A stretch of 64,000 nucleotides of DNA from Flavobacterium eburneipallidum (GTDB lineage: Bacteria > Bacteroidota > Bacteroidia > Flavobacteriales > Flavobacteriaceae), in the NCBI RefSeq assembly GCF_027111355.2, contig NZ_CP114291.2, positions 620,001 to 684,000 on the forward strand, read 5' to 3'. A program made the translations under genes and the position numbers. The notes under the pieces were generated by a model. It ran no database searches, was not told where the DNA came from, and saw only the letters and a list, made by a program, of their open reading frames with translations. Shown in pieces: positions 44,730 to 53,804 of this stretch. Numbering within the stretch: position 1 is the stretch's first letter; each line of letters opens with the position of its first letter.

Positions 44730-46385
44730 ATGAACATTAAAACATTAATACTAATTATAATCAATAGCTTGATCGCACTGGTAATTGCTTTGTTGTCTTT
44801 TTCTTCATACAAGCAATTTTCAAACGTTTTAAATGATCGTATTTTGTTGCAATTAAATTCTATTAAAACCCTAAAGCAAAACCAGATTGAGCATTTGTTA
44901 AAATCAGAATGGGAACGATTTGAGGCTTCTGAATTGTACAATCAAAATATTGACACTACTGTATTAAAGCTTCCAGACAGCATTAAAAAAATAAATGGAA
45001 TTCACGATTTTACAGGTTTTCAGATTGATAATAAAACAACAATAGGTTTTATATCGAATTCGGAAAGAGGTACAAAAATTAAAATTTTAGATTACAATAA
45101 AATAAAAAAAATACTCCTAGAACGAACAGGAATGGGTGACAGTGGCGAATCCTATCTTGTTGGCGAAGATTTCCGAATGCGTTCTCAATCTCGTTTTTAT
45201 CCCAATAAAATTCCATATACCTTATTTGTTAAAACAAAAGGAGTCACCAATGCTTTTAAAGGTATAAATGGCAGAGGCGTTTTTGAAGACTATAGAGGAA
45301 TTGATGTATATAGCGTTTATAGTCTCATGATAGTTGGGAAATTAAAATTGGTTATTCTATCTGAAATAGATGTTGATGAGGTTACTCTACCTTTAAAAGA
45401 ACTAAAGGAAAGACTTGCAGCTTTAACTCTTGGAATTTTTTTACTGGCTGTTATGCTTTCTCTTTTCCTGACAAGAATTATTACCAACCCCATTAAAAAT
45501 ATGCAAAAAAGTCTCCGAATTATGGCAGAAGGAGACTACAACCAAACCAATGAATTTATAAAAAATTCGAAGGAAATAAAGGAAATGTTTGACGCCTTGG
45601 CTAATTTGAAAGCTTCTTTGCAAGGTGCCGTAAAATTCTCTGATGATATTGGAAAAATGAATTTACATAGCGATTTTAAACCTAAAAGTTCTAATGATTT
45701 GCTTGGAAAAAGCCTTTTAGCAATGAGAGATAAGTTGATAGAGTTTAGAAATAATGAAGAAAATACCCGAATACTATCCAAACGAATGCTGGTAAACGGT
45801 ATGGAAGATGAAAGGCGCCGACTTTCGCGAGAGCTCCATGATGGTGTAGGCCCTTATTTAACATCATTAAAACACTATATTGAGAATAGGGTTCAAAATG
45901 AATCGAAAAAAGCAGAAATGAAAAAAATAGTGGACGATACCATTGCTGAAATCAGATTGATGTCAAATGCCTTGATGCCTGCCTCAATAGATGATTTTGG
46001 AATTGGAGTCACCTTAACCAACTTTATCGAAAGCCTAAAAAAATCAACAACGGTAACTATTGAATACGAAGATTTAACCCAACAGGAAAATTCTAATATT
46101 ACAAACCATCAGGCGATTAATCTTTTTAGAATAAGCCAGGAACTGATTAATAATTCATTAAAACATGCTAATGCAAAAAATATCAGGATTACACTTTCGG
46201 AATTTGATGAATTTATTTCTCTTTTTTATTTTGATGATGGTATTGGTTTTGATATCAAAACTGTTAAATTAGGTTTAGGAATTACTAACATCAAAGAACG
46301 TGTAGAAATTTGCAATGGTACAATTACCATCAATGCAAATCCCGGAAATACAACTTTTGAAATTGAATTACCCGTAGAATTATGA
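44730..46385 (+). CDS. Cache-domain sensor histidine kinase (HisKA_3/HPK7)
   Basis: 551 residues: TM1 about 5-25; extracytoplasmic Cache domain about 30-215 with the signature RTGMGDSGESYLVGED (132-147); TM2 about 231-250; HAMP about 248-305; HisKA_3 with phosphoacceptor His370 (RRLSRELHDGVGP); HATPase with ELINNSLKHA, DDGIGFD and GLGITNIKERVEI. It senses an extracellular small molecule and phosphorylates the NarL-type regulator whose gene overlaps it by 4 nt (ATGA). Confidence 0.95.
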   Translation: MNIKTLILIIINSLIALVIALLSFSSYKQFSNVLNDRILLQLNSIKTLKQNQIEHLLKSEWERFEASELYNQNIDTTVLKLPDSIKKINGIHDFTGFQIDNKTTIGFISNSERGTKIKILDYNKIKKILLERTGMGDSGESYLVGEDFRMRSQSRFYPNKIPYTLFVKTKGVTNAFKGINGRGVFEDYRGIDVYSVYSLMIVGKLKLVILSEIDVDEVTLPLKELKERLAALTLGIFLLAVMLSLFLTRIITNPIKNMQKSLRIMAEGDYNQTNEFIKNSKEIKEMFDALANLKASLQGAVKFSDDIGKMNLHSDFKPKSSNDLLGKSLLAMRDKLIEFRNNEENTRILSKRMLVNGMEDERRRLSRELHDGVGPYLTSLKHYIENRVQNESKKAEMKKIVDDTIAEIRLMSNALMPASIDDFGIGVTLTNFIESLKKSTTVTIEYEDLTQQENSNITNHQAINLFRISQELINNSLKHANAKNIRITLSEFDEFISLFYFDDGIGFDIKTVKLGLGITNIKERVEICNGTITINANPGNTTFEIELPVEL

Positions 46386-47014
46386 ACGAAATCAAATTAA
46401 TAATAGCTGATGATCATGAGCTTTTTAGAAACGGACTTGCAGAACTGTTAAGAAAACATGACGATATAAAAATAGTTAAAAGTGTTGGGGATGGCATTGA
46501 GTTTATGGAGCTTATCAACAGCCTATTTGAGGCTGATATTGTATTGCTGGACATTACTATGCCCAAAATGGATGGTTTTCAGGTTTTAAAAGAATTAAAA
46601 ACTTTAAATTCTGATATAAAACCTATTGTAATTTCGATGCACAATGATGGAAATTACATTGCAAAATGCGCTAAAATGGGTGCTTTCGGATATCTATTAA
46701 AAAACACAGATGAAGCCGAATTAATCCTTGCAATAAGGAGCGTTTATAATGGAAAAAAATATTTTAGTGCTGAAATTTCTGAAAAAATGATAAACTTTAT
46801 GTCAACACAAAGCATCAGTGAAAATGTTTTATCCAATAAAGAAACCGAAGTTTTAGGATTAATTGCTAAAGGCTTAACAACTAAAGAAATTGCTGAAAAA
46901 CTATTTGTGAGTTCGCGCACCATAGAAACCCATCGTGCCAATATTTTAAAAAAACTAGAAGTAAAAAATACCGCCGAACTCATTAAAAAAGCAGCAAAAA
47001 TGAATTTAGTATAA
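46382..47014 (+). CDS. NarL/FixJ-family response regulator
   Basis: 210 residues. Receiver with Asp10/Asp11, phosphoacceptor Asp57 (VLLDITMPKMDG) and conserved Lys in LLKNTDE; C-terminal LuxR-type HTH (LSNKETEVLGLIAKGLTTKEIAEKLFVSSRTIETHRANILKKL). Overlaps its kinase by 4 nt, so it is the cognate regulator. Inferred targets: the gene at 47130, whose upstream region has an 18-bp palindrome, and possibly sdhCAB. Confidence 0.95.
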   Translation: MNEIKLIIADDHELFRNGLAELLRKHDDIKIVKSVGDGIEFMELINSLFEADIVLLDITMPKMDGFQVLKELKTLNSDIKPIVISMHNDGNYIAKCAKMGAFGYLLKNTDEAELILAIRSVYNGKKYFSAEISEKMINFMSTQSISENVLSNKETEVLGLIAKGLTTKEIAEKLFVSSRTIETHRANILKKLEVKNTAELIKKAAKMNLV

Positions 47015-47032
47015 CACATTAAAAACATCAAT

Positions 47033-47050
47033 ATCCGTATAAATACGGAT
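47033..47050. promoter_or_regulatory. Palindrome ATCCGTAT-AA-ATACGGAT, candidate NarL-type regulator site
   Basis: Perfect 8-bp arms with a 2-nt spacer, containing CGTA-TAAA-TACG (47036-47047), the same 12-bp pattern as at 40962-40973. It lies 54 bp upstream of the last base of a TAACTTTG -7 element (47097-47104), a position suited to an activator. Confidence 0.6.
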
Positions 47051-47096
47051 GCAAATTGGGTAGATTCACATAATCCTAGAAGCCTATTACTGATTG

Positions 47097-47104
47097 TAAC
47101 TTTG
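47097..47104 (+). promoter_or_regulatory. -7 element for the LxGPxYKN repeat-protein gene
   Basis: TAACTTTG matches TAnnTTTG; no -33 TTG is found at the usual spacing, which fits an activator-dependent promoter using the palindrome upstream. Confidence 0.5.
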
Positions 47105-47129
47105 AAAAAACAATAAAAAAGTAATAGCC

Positions 47130-47453
47130 ATGAAAAAAATAGCATTGATTTTAGGAGTTTTATTAGTATCTTTAGGTGCATTTGCACAAGAAAAAAGTAA
47201 TATGAAACAAAGTGATTTAACAGGTCCAGATTATAAAAATTATAAACACTGGATGCATAAAACAGAACCTGTAAAAATATATTCAGAAACCAATACTACT
47301 ACACTCCAAGGCCCAGCCTATAAAAACCAACAGCCAGGTACAAACAATTCTAAAAAAGAATTAGTTGAAGTGAAGATAGGCGGTAGTGAAAGACAAAAGT
47401 TAACTGGACCAGCATACAAAAACCATGGTCCATGGAATGCAAAAACAAAATAG
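47130..47453 (+). CDS. Small secreted protein with LxGPxYKN repeats
   Basis: 107 residues, signal peptide ending LGAFAQ. The mature 88 residues contain three copies of an L-x-G-P-x-Y-K-N motif: LTGPDYKNYKHW, LQGPAYKNQQPG and LTGPAYKNHGPW, the first and third followed by a His/Trp-containing segment. The gene directly follows the Cache kinase/NarL regulator pair, behind a candidate regulator site, and has its own terminator. No known family was recognised. It may be a small periplasmic or surface effector of this two-component pathway (inference). Confidence 0.85.
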   Translation: MKKIALILGVLLVSLGAFAQEKSNMKQSDLTGPDYKNYKHWMHKTEPVKIYSETNTTTLQGPAYKNQQPGTNNSKKELVEVKIGGSERQKLTGPAYKNHGPWNAKTK

Positions 47454-47500
47454 AGATAATTTCTAGTCTAGTTATTAGAAGTGGTATCTATCAAATGGAA

Positions 47501-47530
47501 AAAAAATCTCGCGAATTAGCGAGATTTTTT
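47501..47530 (+). terminator. Terminator of the LxGPxYKN repeat-protein gene
   Basis: Perfect 12-bp arms AAAAAATCTCGC / GCGAGATTTTTT with a 6-nt loop. Confidence 0.9.
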
Positions 47531-47607
47531 GTTTTTACAAAATAAGAATCCGTGTAAATCTGTTTGATCCGTGTTATCTGCGTTCCATTTTTTATTAATT
47601 TTATAAA

Positions 47608-48375
47608 ATGAAAATCGCCATAATCCAATCTTCGTTATCTTGGGAAAACCCAAAAACTAACCGAAATCATTTCGAAGAAAAAATCAATTCTATTTCTGAA
47701 AAAGTAGATTTAATTGTGTTTCCTGAAATGTTCTCAACTGGTTTCACGATGAGTCCTGAAGTTGTTGCAGAAACTATGGATGGCGAAACGGTTTTGTGGC
47801 TACAATCTTTGGCGAAAGCCCAAAAAACAGCTATTACAGGAAGTTTAGTAATCAAAGAAAACGATAATTTTTATAACCGATTGGTATTTGTTTTTCCGTC
47901 AGGTGAAATCCAATTTTATGATAAACGACATTTGTTTACTTTGGCTGGAGAAGATAAAGTATATACTTCTGGAAAGCAAAAATTGATTGTTGATTATCTA
48001 GGTTGGAAAATTTGTCCTTTGATTTGCTATGATTTGCGTTTCCCTGTTTTTGCCCGAAATAATGAAGAATACGATGCGTTGCTTTATGTTGCCAATTGGC
48101 CAAAAGTGAGAATTCAAGCTTGGGATATTTTGCTCAAAGCGCGGTCGGTCGAGAATTTGTGTTATACTGTTGGTGTGAATAGAGTGGGCTTTGATGGAAA
48201 TAATTTAGAATATAACGGACATTCGCAAACAGTCGATTTTCTTGGAAATTATATGCTCGAACCACAAGAGTCTGATGCTATTTTTATCGTTGAATTAAAT
48301 AAAGAAAAACTGTTAGAAACTAGAAACAGATTAGGTTTTCTTAAAGATAAAGATATTTTTGAATTAAAATCTTGA
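47608..48375 (+). CDS. Nitrilase-superfamily amidohydrolase (omega-amidase YafV-like)
   Basis: 255 residues. Nitrilase catalytic triad: Glu in FPEMFSTGF, Lys in YDKRHLFTLAGED, Cys in PLICYDLRFP. Sequence blocks (FPEMFSTGFTMSP, CYDLRFPVFARN, YVANWPKVR) resemble YafV/omega-amidase, which hydrolyses 2-oxoglutaramate-type amides in metabolite repair. It overlaps the convergent lipoprotein gene by 12 nt. Confidence 0.9.
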   Translation: MKIAIIQSSLSWENPKTNRNHFEEKINSISEKVDLIVFPEMFSTGFTMSPEVVAETMDGETVLWLQSLAKAQKTAITGSLVIKENDNFYNRLVFVFPSGEIQFYDKRHLFTLAGEDKVYTSGKQKLIVDYLGWKICPLICYDLRFPVFARNNEEYDALLYVANWPKVRIQAWDILLKARSVENLCYTVGVNRVGFDGNNLEYNGHSQTVDFLGNYMLEPQESDAIFIVELNKEKLLETRNRLGFLKDKDIFELKS

Positions 48376-50040
48376 TTTTTTTTCAAGCTTCTTTTTATTG
48401 TCTTCTTTCTTTTTAGGTTCAGGTGTGTACGGAATACTCAAATCGAAAACCTGATCCACATCCCAATTGGCTCTGACATCAATGGCTTTTGATAAATAAA
48501 TAATTTCTTCGGCTTGGCGTTTTTCTAAATAATTTCCTGAATCCCATTCCTTGTTTTTGTTATCATCATAAATAGCTCGAAGCCATAATAGTGCAGGTTC
48601 AATAAGATTAAATTCAATTTTAGAAGTGCTGTTTTCTGCATATTGTGAGGTCAGAACTTCTCCTTTTTCATTAGTTAGCTCTACAATTACTGGAAACTGT
48701 TTTGCATTTTGTAAGTTCACTTTCAAATTACCGTAATCGGCTAAATCTTTAGTCGAAAAACTATAGTTTAAAGTGTCGTTTGATTGTTCTAAATAATCGG
48801 TCAAAGCACCCGGTAAAATTTGAAAAGTATATCTTTCTTGAGGAACTTTTTTAAAATCAAAAAACAATTCTTGGTTGAACTCGTCATATTCTGTTTTGAA
48901 GGCTACTACAGTAGAATCTTTGGTAATCAGTTTCATTTTAGAATTGTCAAATTTGTTTAGAGGTGTACTGCTGGTCAACGTAAAACGTTCATTCAAATGC
49001 AATGTGCCTGATTGAATTGAAGTAATATTCAAACTATCTTTTTTCTGATCTTTAACTTTAATGGTATAATTTTTATTGTATTTTTCTTGAGAAACAGCTA
49101 CTGACAAGGAATCTACCTTCAGTGGTTTGTACCAAATTTGGAGTGAGTCTTTTTTAGGGAATTTAGTGATAATCGTTTGTAGCTCCTCTGTGCCATTTTT
49201 AATTGTGATTTTAGTGTTTTTTGCAACGCCTTCATAAGGGAGAACGAGTCTGTTTTTAGAAACTTGAAAAGGTCTTGTTGTTTTAAAGGCTTGTTTTTCT
49301 TTAAATAATTTCAACTCATAAACCGTATCGCCAGGAATGGTGATAAACTCTTTGTGAAAACCAATTTTGTCTTTTTTAGAACTGAATTTATTATTAGAAT
49401 CATAATCTTTCATAGCTACTAAAAGATACTTTCCTGCTTTTAAATTTTCTATTTTAAAAGTCTTCAAACTGTCTAATGTATTGGTGATATATCTTGGATT
49501 TTCTTTATAAACTACAGAATCTTTAAATTTGTCATTTACATCATAGAGCATAATTGAAACGAAAGATTCTACGTCTTTGCTGTATGCGTCTTTTACTGTT
49601 CCGCCAATGCTTAAAGAATCGATAAAGCTTCCTGTAGAAAAAACATATTTGAATTGGTTTAGCGGATTTCCTTCATTATTATCAGTAATACTTTGACCGA
49701 AATTAAAACTGTAAGTAGTATTTTCTTGTAGCGTGTCTAGCAATTTTATGGAGATGTATTTACTAACATTCGTTGGTAAAATAGCGGGGTCATATTTCAT
49801 TGGAGGAGAAATAATCAATTGCTTGTTCATGTCTTTCAACTTAATATATTCGTCAAAAGTTAATTTGATTTCTTTTGTTTTAAAATTGGTGCTATAATTT
49901 TTAGGAAAACTATTGATTAAAATAGGAGCTAGAGTATCTTTTAAACCACCAGTAATACTGCCTCTTTTGGCGCAACTTGTTAGTATTAAAATCAGCAGAA
50001 ACAAAATATAGTTACAGTTGTTTTTCAACATAGTCATCAT
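48364..50040 (-). CDS. Ig-like-domain lipoprotein
   Basis: 558 residues (or 555 from the ATG at 50031). Lipoprotein signal with Cys23 (LILTSC). The first domain, DTLAPILINSFPKNYSTNFKTKEIKLTFDEYIKLKD, is an Ig-like (Big_5/SbsA) module common in flavobacterial surface lipoproteins; the rest is beta-rich. The C-terminus is basic and Lys-rich (EPKKKEDNKKKLEKKSRF). Its role is unknown; location is the outer or inner membrane. It converges with the omega-amidase gene with a 12-nt overlap and no terminator between. Confidence 0.85.
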   Translation of the reverse strand: MMTMLKNNCNYILFLLILILTSCAKRGSITGGLKDTLAPILINSFPKNYSTNFKTKEIKLTFDEYIKLKDMNKQLIISPPMKYDPAILPTNVSKYISIKLLDTLQENTTYSFNFGQSITDNNEGNPLNQFKYVFSTGSFIDSLSIGGTVKDAYSKDVESFVSIMLYDVNDKFKDSVVYKENPRYITNTLDSLKTFKIENLKAGKYLLVAMKDYDSNNKFSSKKDKIGFHKEFITIPGDTVYELKLFKEKQAFKTTRPFQVSKNRLVLPYEGVAKNTKITIKNGTEELQTIITKFPKKDSLQIWYKPLKVDSLSVAVSQEKYNKNYTIKVKDQKKDSLNITSIQSGTLHLNERFTLTSSTPLNKFDNSKMKLITKDSTVVAFKTEYDEFNQELFFDFKKVPQERYTFQILPGALTDYLEQSNDTLNYSFSTKDLADYGNLKVNLQNAKQFPVIVELTNEKGEVLTSQYAENSTSKIEFNLIEPALLWLRAIYDDNKNKEWDSGNYLEKRQAEEIIYLSKAIDVRANWDVDQVFDLSIPYTPEPKKKEDNKKKLEKKSRF

Positions 50041-50110
50041 AATTTAGAAGCTACAAAATAACAATTATATTCGCTGTAAAAGAAATGTTTTAAATTTTAA
50101 TTAAGAGCTA

Positions 50111-50794
50111 TTAGCTATGCGCCATCGCCATGCAAACAATGCTGATTTTTATCTTTGGAATTTTCAGTAAAGCGTTTGAGCAAGCTTCTAGTGTAGAACC
50201 AGTAGTAAGTACATCATCAATCAACAAGAAATGTTTGCTGTGGTCTTTTTCAGTAAAAACAACATCAAAAACAGTATCGATGCCTTCGCTTCGATTTAAA
50301 AAACTTTTTCTCGATTGAGTTTTTGAGTAAATGTTTCGAACCAGTAGATTGGAATTATATGGAATCTTCAATTCCTTGGAAAGCATTGTCCCAAAATTAG
50401 TTAACTGATTAAAACCTCGTTCACGAAGTTTTCTTTTGTGTAAAGGCACAGGAATAATTTCATCAACCGATTGCAGTATTTCTAATTTTTTTAAATCTTC
50501 AGCGTACCATTCGCCAAGGACAGTTCCAATTTCTTCTTGTTTTCTGTATTTTAGACCATGAATCATTTCCTGAACAATTCCCTTTTTATGAAAATACAAT
50601 AATGCCGATGCGTATTCGACAGGAATTCGTCCGTAAAACTTTTTGAAAGCTTCATTTTCAGGGTTCAAATGATGATTCGTTAGCGGAATATGGTGTCGGC
50701 AAACGGTACAAATCACATTTTCATTTGATACCAAAAACGAATGACAACCAGCACAAACGGGAGGAAAAAAGAGATTGATAATGCTTTTGAACAT
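50111..50794 (-). CDS. ComF-family amidophosphoribosyltransferase-like protein
   Basis: 227 residues. N-terminal zinc-ribbon-like cysteines (PVCAGCHSFL and ICTVCRHH), and a C-terminal phosphoribosyltransferase fold with the PRPP loop LLIDDVLTTGSTLEAC. ComF proteins act in the cytoplasm and support DNA uptake or recombination with ComFA-type helicases; none is adjacent here. No function beyond the family can be assigned. Confidence 0.92.
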   Translation of the reverse strand: MFKSIINLFFPPVCAGCHSFLVSNENVICTVCRHHIPLTNHHLNPENEAFKKFYGRIPVEYASALLYFHKKGIVQEMIHGLKYRKQEEIGTVLGEWYAEDLKKLEILQSVDEIIPVPLHKRKLRERGFNQLTNFGTMLSKELKIPYNSNLLVRNIYSKTQSRKSFLNRSEGIDTVFDVVFTEKDHSKHFLLIDDVLTTGSTLEACSNALLKIPKIKISIVCMAMAHS

Positions 50795-50877
50795 AAATAA
50801 GGAGATATTATTTATAAAAATAAGAAAATCAATGCTTCAAACTTCAACTATTTTCTTTTTTTTATGTTCACTTTTTA

Positions 50878-50885
50878 TATTTTTG
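50878..50885 (+). promoter_or_regulatory. -7 element for glyS (possible leaderless transcript)
   Basis: TATTTTTG lies only 7 nt before the ATG at 50893. With the usual start-site spacing the transcript would begin at or almost at the start codon. No -33 TTG is seen at 18-20 nt, so the call is tentative. Confidence 0.4.
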
Positions 50886-50892
50886 CACCACT

Positions 50893-52434
50893 ATGGCAAA
50901 ACAAGAAGATTTATTTAAGAATGTAGTTTCGCACGCAAAAGAGTACGGATTTATTTTTCCGTCAAGCGAAATATACGATGGTTTAAGTGCAGTTTACGAT
51001 TATGCACAAAACGGAGTAGAATTAAAAAAGAACATACGCGAATATTGGTGGAAATCAATGGTTCAGATGAACGATAACATCGTTGGATTAGACGCAGCTA
51101 TATTGATGCATCCAACGACTTGGAAAGCATCTGGTCACGTTGACGCCTTCAACGATCCATTGATTGACAACAAAGATTCTAAAAGAAGATACAGAGCTGA
51201 CGTTTTGATTGAAGATTACGCCGAAAAGCTGAATCTAAAAGCAAAAAAAGAAATCGAAAAAGCGAAAGTTCGTTTTGGAGACGCTTTCAACGAACAAGAA
51301 TTCATCACAACCAACACAAGAGTGGTAGAATATCTAGCCAAAGAAAGAGAAATTCTGGAAAGAATGGGGCGTTCTTTGGGTTCTGGCGACTTGGAAGACG
51401 TAAAAGCATTAATCGAAGAATTGGAAATTGCTTGTCCGGAATCGGGTTCCAGAAATTGGACAGAAGTACGTCAATTCAACCTGATGTTCGGTACTAAACT
51501 TGGAGCTTCTGCAGATACGGCAATGGATTTATATTTGCGTCCAGAAACTGCTCAAGGTATTTTTGTGAACTTCTTGAATGTTCAAAAGTCGGGAAGAATG
51601 AAAGTTCCTTTCGGAATTGCCCAAACGGGTAAAGCGTTTAGAAATGAAATCGTTGCCAGACAATTCATCTTCCGTATGCGTGAATTCGAACAAATGGAAA
51701 TGCAATTTTTTGTACGTCCAGGTGAAGAAATGCAATGGTACGAACATTGGAAAACCACTCGTTTGAACTGGCACTTATCTCTTGGTTTAGGAAAAGAAAA
51801 ATACCGTTTTCACGATCACGAAAAATTAGCACATTATGCCAATGCTGCTGCTGATATTGAGTTTGATTTCCCTTTCGGATTCAAAGAATTAGAAGGAATT
51901 CACTCTCGTACGGACTTTGATTTGAAAGCACACGAACAATATTCAGGTAGAAAATTACAGTATTTTGATGCTGAATTGAATCAGAATTATGTTCCTTATG
52001 TGGTAGAAACTTCAGTAGGTTTGGATAGAATGTTTTTGGCAGTTTTCGCCACTTCATTAAAAGAAGAAACTTTGGAAGATGGTTCAACCAGAACAGTTCT
52101 AAAATTACCCGCAGTTTTAGCGCCAACAAAAGCGGCTATTTTACCATTGGTAAAGAAAGATGGATTACCAGAAATTGCTAATAAAATCATTGACGATTTG
52201 CGTTGGGATTTCAACGTGGCCTATGATGAAAAGGATGCAGTTGGAAGACGTTATAGAAGACAAGATGCTTTGGGAACTCCTTTCTGTATCACGGTGGATC
52301 ACCAAACTATCGATGATCAAACGGTAACGATTCGTCATAGAGACACCATGAAACAAGACCGTGTTGCTATTGCAGATTTGAAATCAATTATCGAAAATGA
52401 AGTTTCGATGAAAAATTGGTTGATGAAAATGTAA
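50893..52434 (+). CDS. glyS: Glycyl-tRNA synthetase (single-subunit, dimeric class II type)
   Basis: 513 residues. Class II motifs visible: N-terminal GFIFPSSEIYDGLSAVYDYAQNGVELK, motif 2 region GRMKVPFGIAQTGKAFRNEIVARQFIFRMREFEQMEMQFF, motif 3 near VETSVGLDRMFLAVFATSL, and the C-terminal anticodon-binding domain. This is the alpha2 form related to eukaryotic/archaeal GlyRS, not the alpha2beta2 bacterial form. Charges tRNA-Gly with glycine. Confidence 0.97.
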   Translation: MAKQEDLFKNVVSHAKEYGFIFPSSEIYDGLSAVYDYAQNGVELKKNIREYWWKSMVQMNDNIVGLDAAILMHPTTWKASGHVDAFNDPLIDNKDSKRRYRADVLIEDYAEKLNLKAKKEIEKAKVRFGDAFNEQEFITTNTRVVEYLAKEREILERMGRSLGSGDLEDVKALIEELEIACPESGSRNWTEVRQFNLMFGTKLGASADTAMDLYLRPETAQGIFVNFLNVQKSGRMKVPFGIAQTGKAFRNEIVARQFIFRMREFEQMEMQFFVRPGEEMQWYEHWKTTRLNWHLSLGLGKEKYRFHDHEKLAHYANAAADIEFDFPFGFKELEGIHSRTDFDLKAHEQYSGRKLQYFDAELNQNYVPYVVETSVGLDRMFLAVFATSLKEETLEDGSTRTVLKLPAVLAPTKAAILPLVKKDGLPEIANKIIDDLRWDFNVAYDEKDAVGRRYRRQDALGTPFCITVDHQTIDDQTVTIRHRDTMKQDRVAIADLKSIIENEVSMKNWLMKM

Positions 52435-52453
52435 TTCTTTCATAATAGATAAC

Positions 52454-52483
52454 AAAAAGCTTTCCATTTTGGAAAGCTTTTTT
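52454..52483 (+). terminator. Terminator of glyS
   Basis: AAAAAGCTTTCC ATTTT GGAAAGCTTTTT. The remaining gap to 52780 shows no gene; a TATTTTTG box lies at 52541-52548. Confidence 0.85.
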
Positions 52484-52789
52484 AGTTTTTAACACTATTA
52501 AATGAAGAATTAGTGTAAAATTTCAATCCAAATAAGTAAGTATTTTTGTTCTTAATCGGATTTATTTACCCTTTGTCAATTAGTATTTACTCTTCGTCGA
52601 TTTGTCTTATTAATTAAATAATAAAATAAGTTAAATGTTTATTTTTAGCACGTTAAAAATGTTATTTTTTAATCAATAAGACAAGATTTTAATTAGTTTC
52701 CCCCAAACTACTATTTTCTTATTTATAGTTGAAAGATTTTCAGCTGCTGCTAATGTTGTGCTATCTAATTTAATTAGGCAGTGCCGCAA

Positions 52790-53626
52790 ATGAATTACCC
52801 GTATATTGTAATTGACGATAATCAAGAAAGTGTCTTAAAAACTAAAGCTATTGCTGATGGTTTTTCGGAGCTTGTCTTCGTGGCTTCGGCTAATAACTAT
52901 ACGGATGGTTTGAATCTAATATTAGAACACACTCCCAAAATAGTTTTTCTCGAAATTGATCCAGCCGATAAAACCAGTAATCTGTCCTTGCAACTTATCA
53001 ATGAATTGTATCGGTATTTGAAGGTGGTTCCAAAAATTATTGTTACAACTACTAAAAAGGAGTTGGCTTTTGATGCGATACAATTTGAAGTAGCAGACTA
53101 TTTAATCAAGCCTGTTCAACGTGTAGATTTGGTTAAAACGCTTTTAAAATTAAAGAAAGCCATTGGAGAAGATGAAGTTTTTTTGTCTCAATCGCCAATG
53201 TTAGATGCTTCCTCAAAATTTGTTGGAGAGCCACAAGTCATAGTTTCAGAGCAAGCTAGTGTTTCAAAAAAAGAACAACCTCTAGTGTTGTGTATCAAAT
53301 CGTATGGCGATTATCGTTATATTGACGCAAGAGATATTTGTTATTTCCAAGCTGATAATAATTCTACTGATATTCATCTTAATAATGGTGAAATGATTAC
53401 GGCTTTCAAAACATTGAAGCATTTTGAGAGCGTTTTGCCTCATCCTTTTTCTAGAATTCACAACAGTTATATTGTAAACCGCCATTACATTTCCCGAATA
53501 CATACAGGAAATGCAGTGTGTTATATTAAAAACTCTACTACAAAGCTACCTTTTTCTAAATCTTATAAGGAAAATGTAGATCTTATAATATCCGAATTTG
53601 CCAATGGTAATTATCTGGAAATTTAA
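52790..53626 (+). CDS. LytTR-domain response regulator with Glu at the phosphoacceptor position
   Basis: 278 residues from the ATG at 52790; a GTG at 52781 could add three. A receiver-like domain (about 1-120) keeps the acidic pair Asp9-Asp10 (VIDDNQ), a Thr run TTT near 86-88 and the Lys107 (LIKP), but the phosphoacceptor position reads VFLEID with Glu55 instead of Asp. The C-terminal LytTR DNA-binding domain is intact (CYFQADNNSTDIHLNNGEMITAFKTLKHFE to YIVNRHYISRIHTGN). No kinase is paired. Inference: a constitutively active-like regulator, possibly of the downstream 53805 gene. Confidence 0.85.
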   Translation: MNYPYIVIDDNQESVLKTKAIADGFSELVFVASANNYTDGLNLILEHTPKIVFLEIDPADKTSNLSLQLINELYRYLKVVPKIIVTTTKKELAFDAIQFEVADYLIKPVQRVDLVKTLLKLKKAIGEDEVFLSQSPMLDASSKFVGEPQVIVSEQASVSKKEQPLVLCIKSYGDYRYIDARDICYFQADNNSTDIHLNNGEMITAFKTLKHFESVLPHPFSRIHNSYIVNRHYISRIHTGNAVCYIKNSTTKLPFSKSYKENVDLIISEFANGNYLEI

Positions 53627-53804
53627 AAAAATACCATCTACCATGATTTGATAGTCATTCACTATCAAACGACCACATTCTACCAAATACGCCCAGTTTT
53701 ACTACAAATTTAGACAATGCTGTCCTAGATTTGCAATGTGATTATGATGTACATAACTCACGAAAACAAACAAAAAACGTATAACAATATAAAACCCCCA
53801 AATT

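Noticed and set aside
44630..44941. 103-codon minus-strand frame at the start of the Cache kinase gene
   Set aside because: Crosses the sdh terminator and is antisense to the kinase TM helix; no supporting features.
46744..47187. 147-codon minus-strand frame across the NarL-type regulator end
   Set aside because: Overlaps the well supported regulator and the following signal-peptide gene on the other strand.
52541..52548. TATTTTTG as the promoter of the LytTR regulator gene
   Set aside because: Lies more than 240 nt from the start codon with no -33 element; it may be chance in AT-rich DNA.
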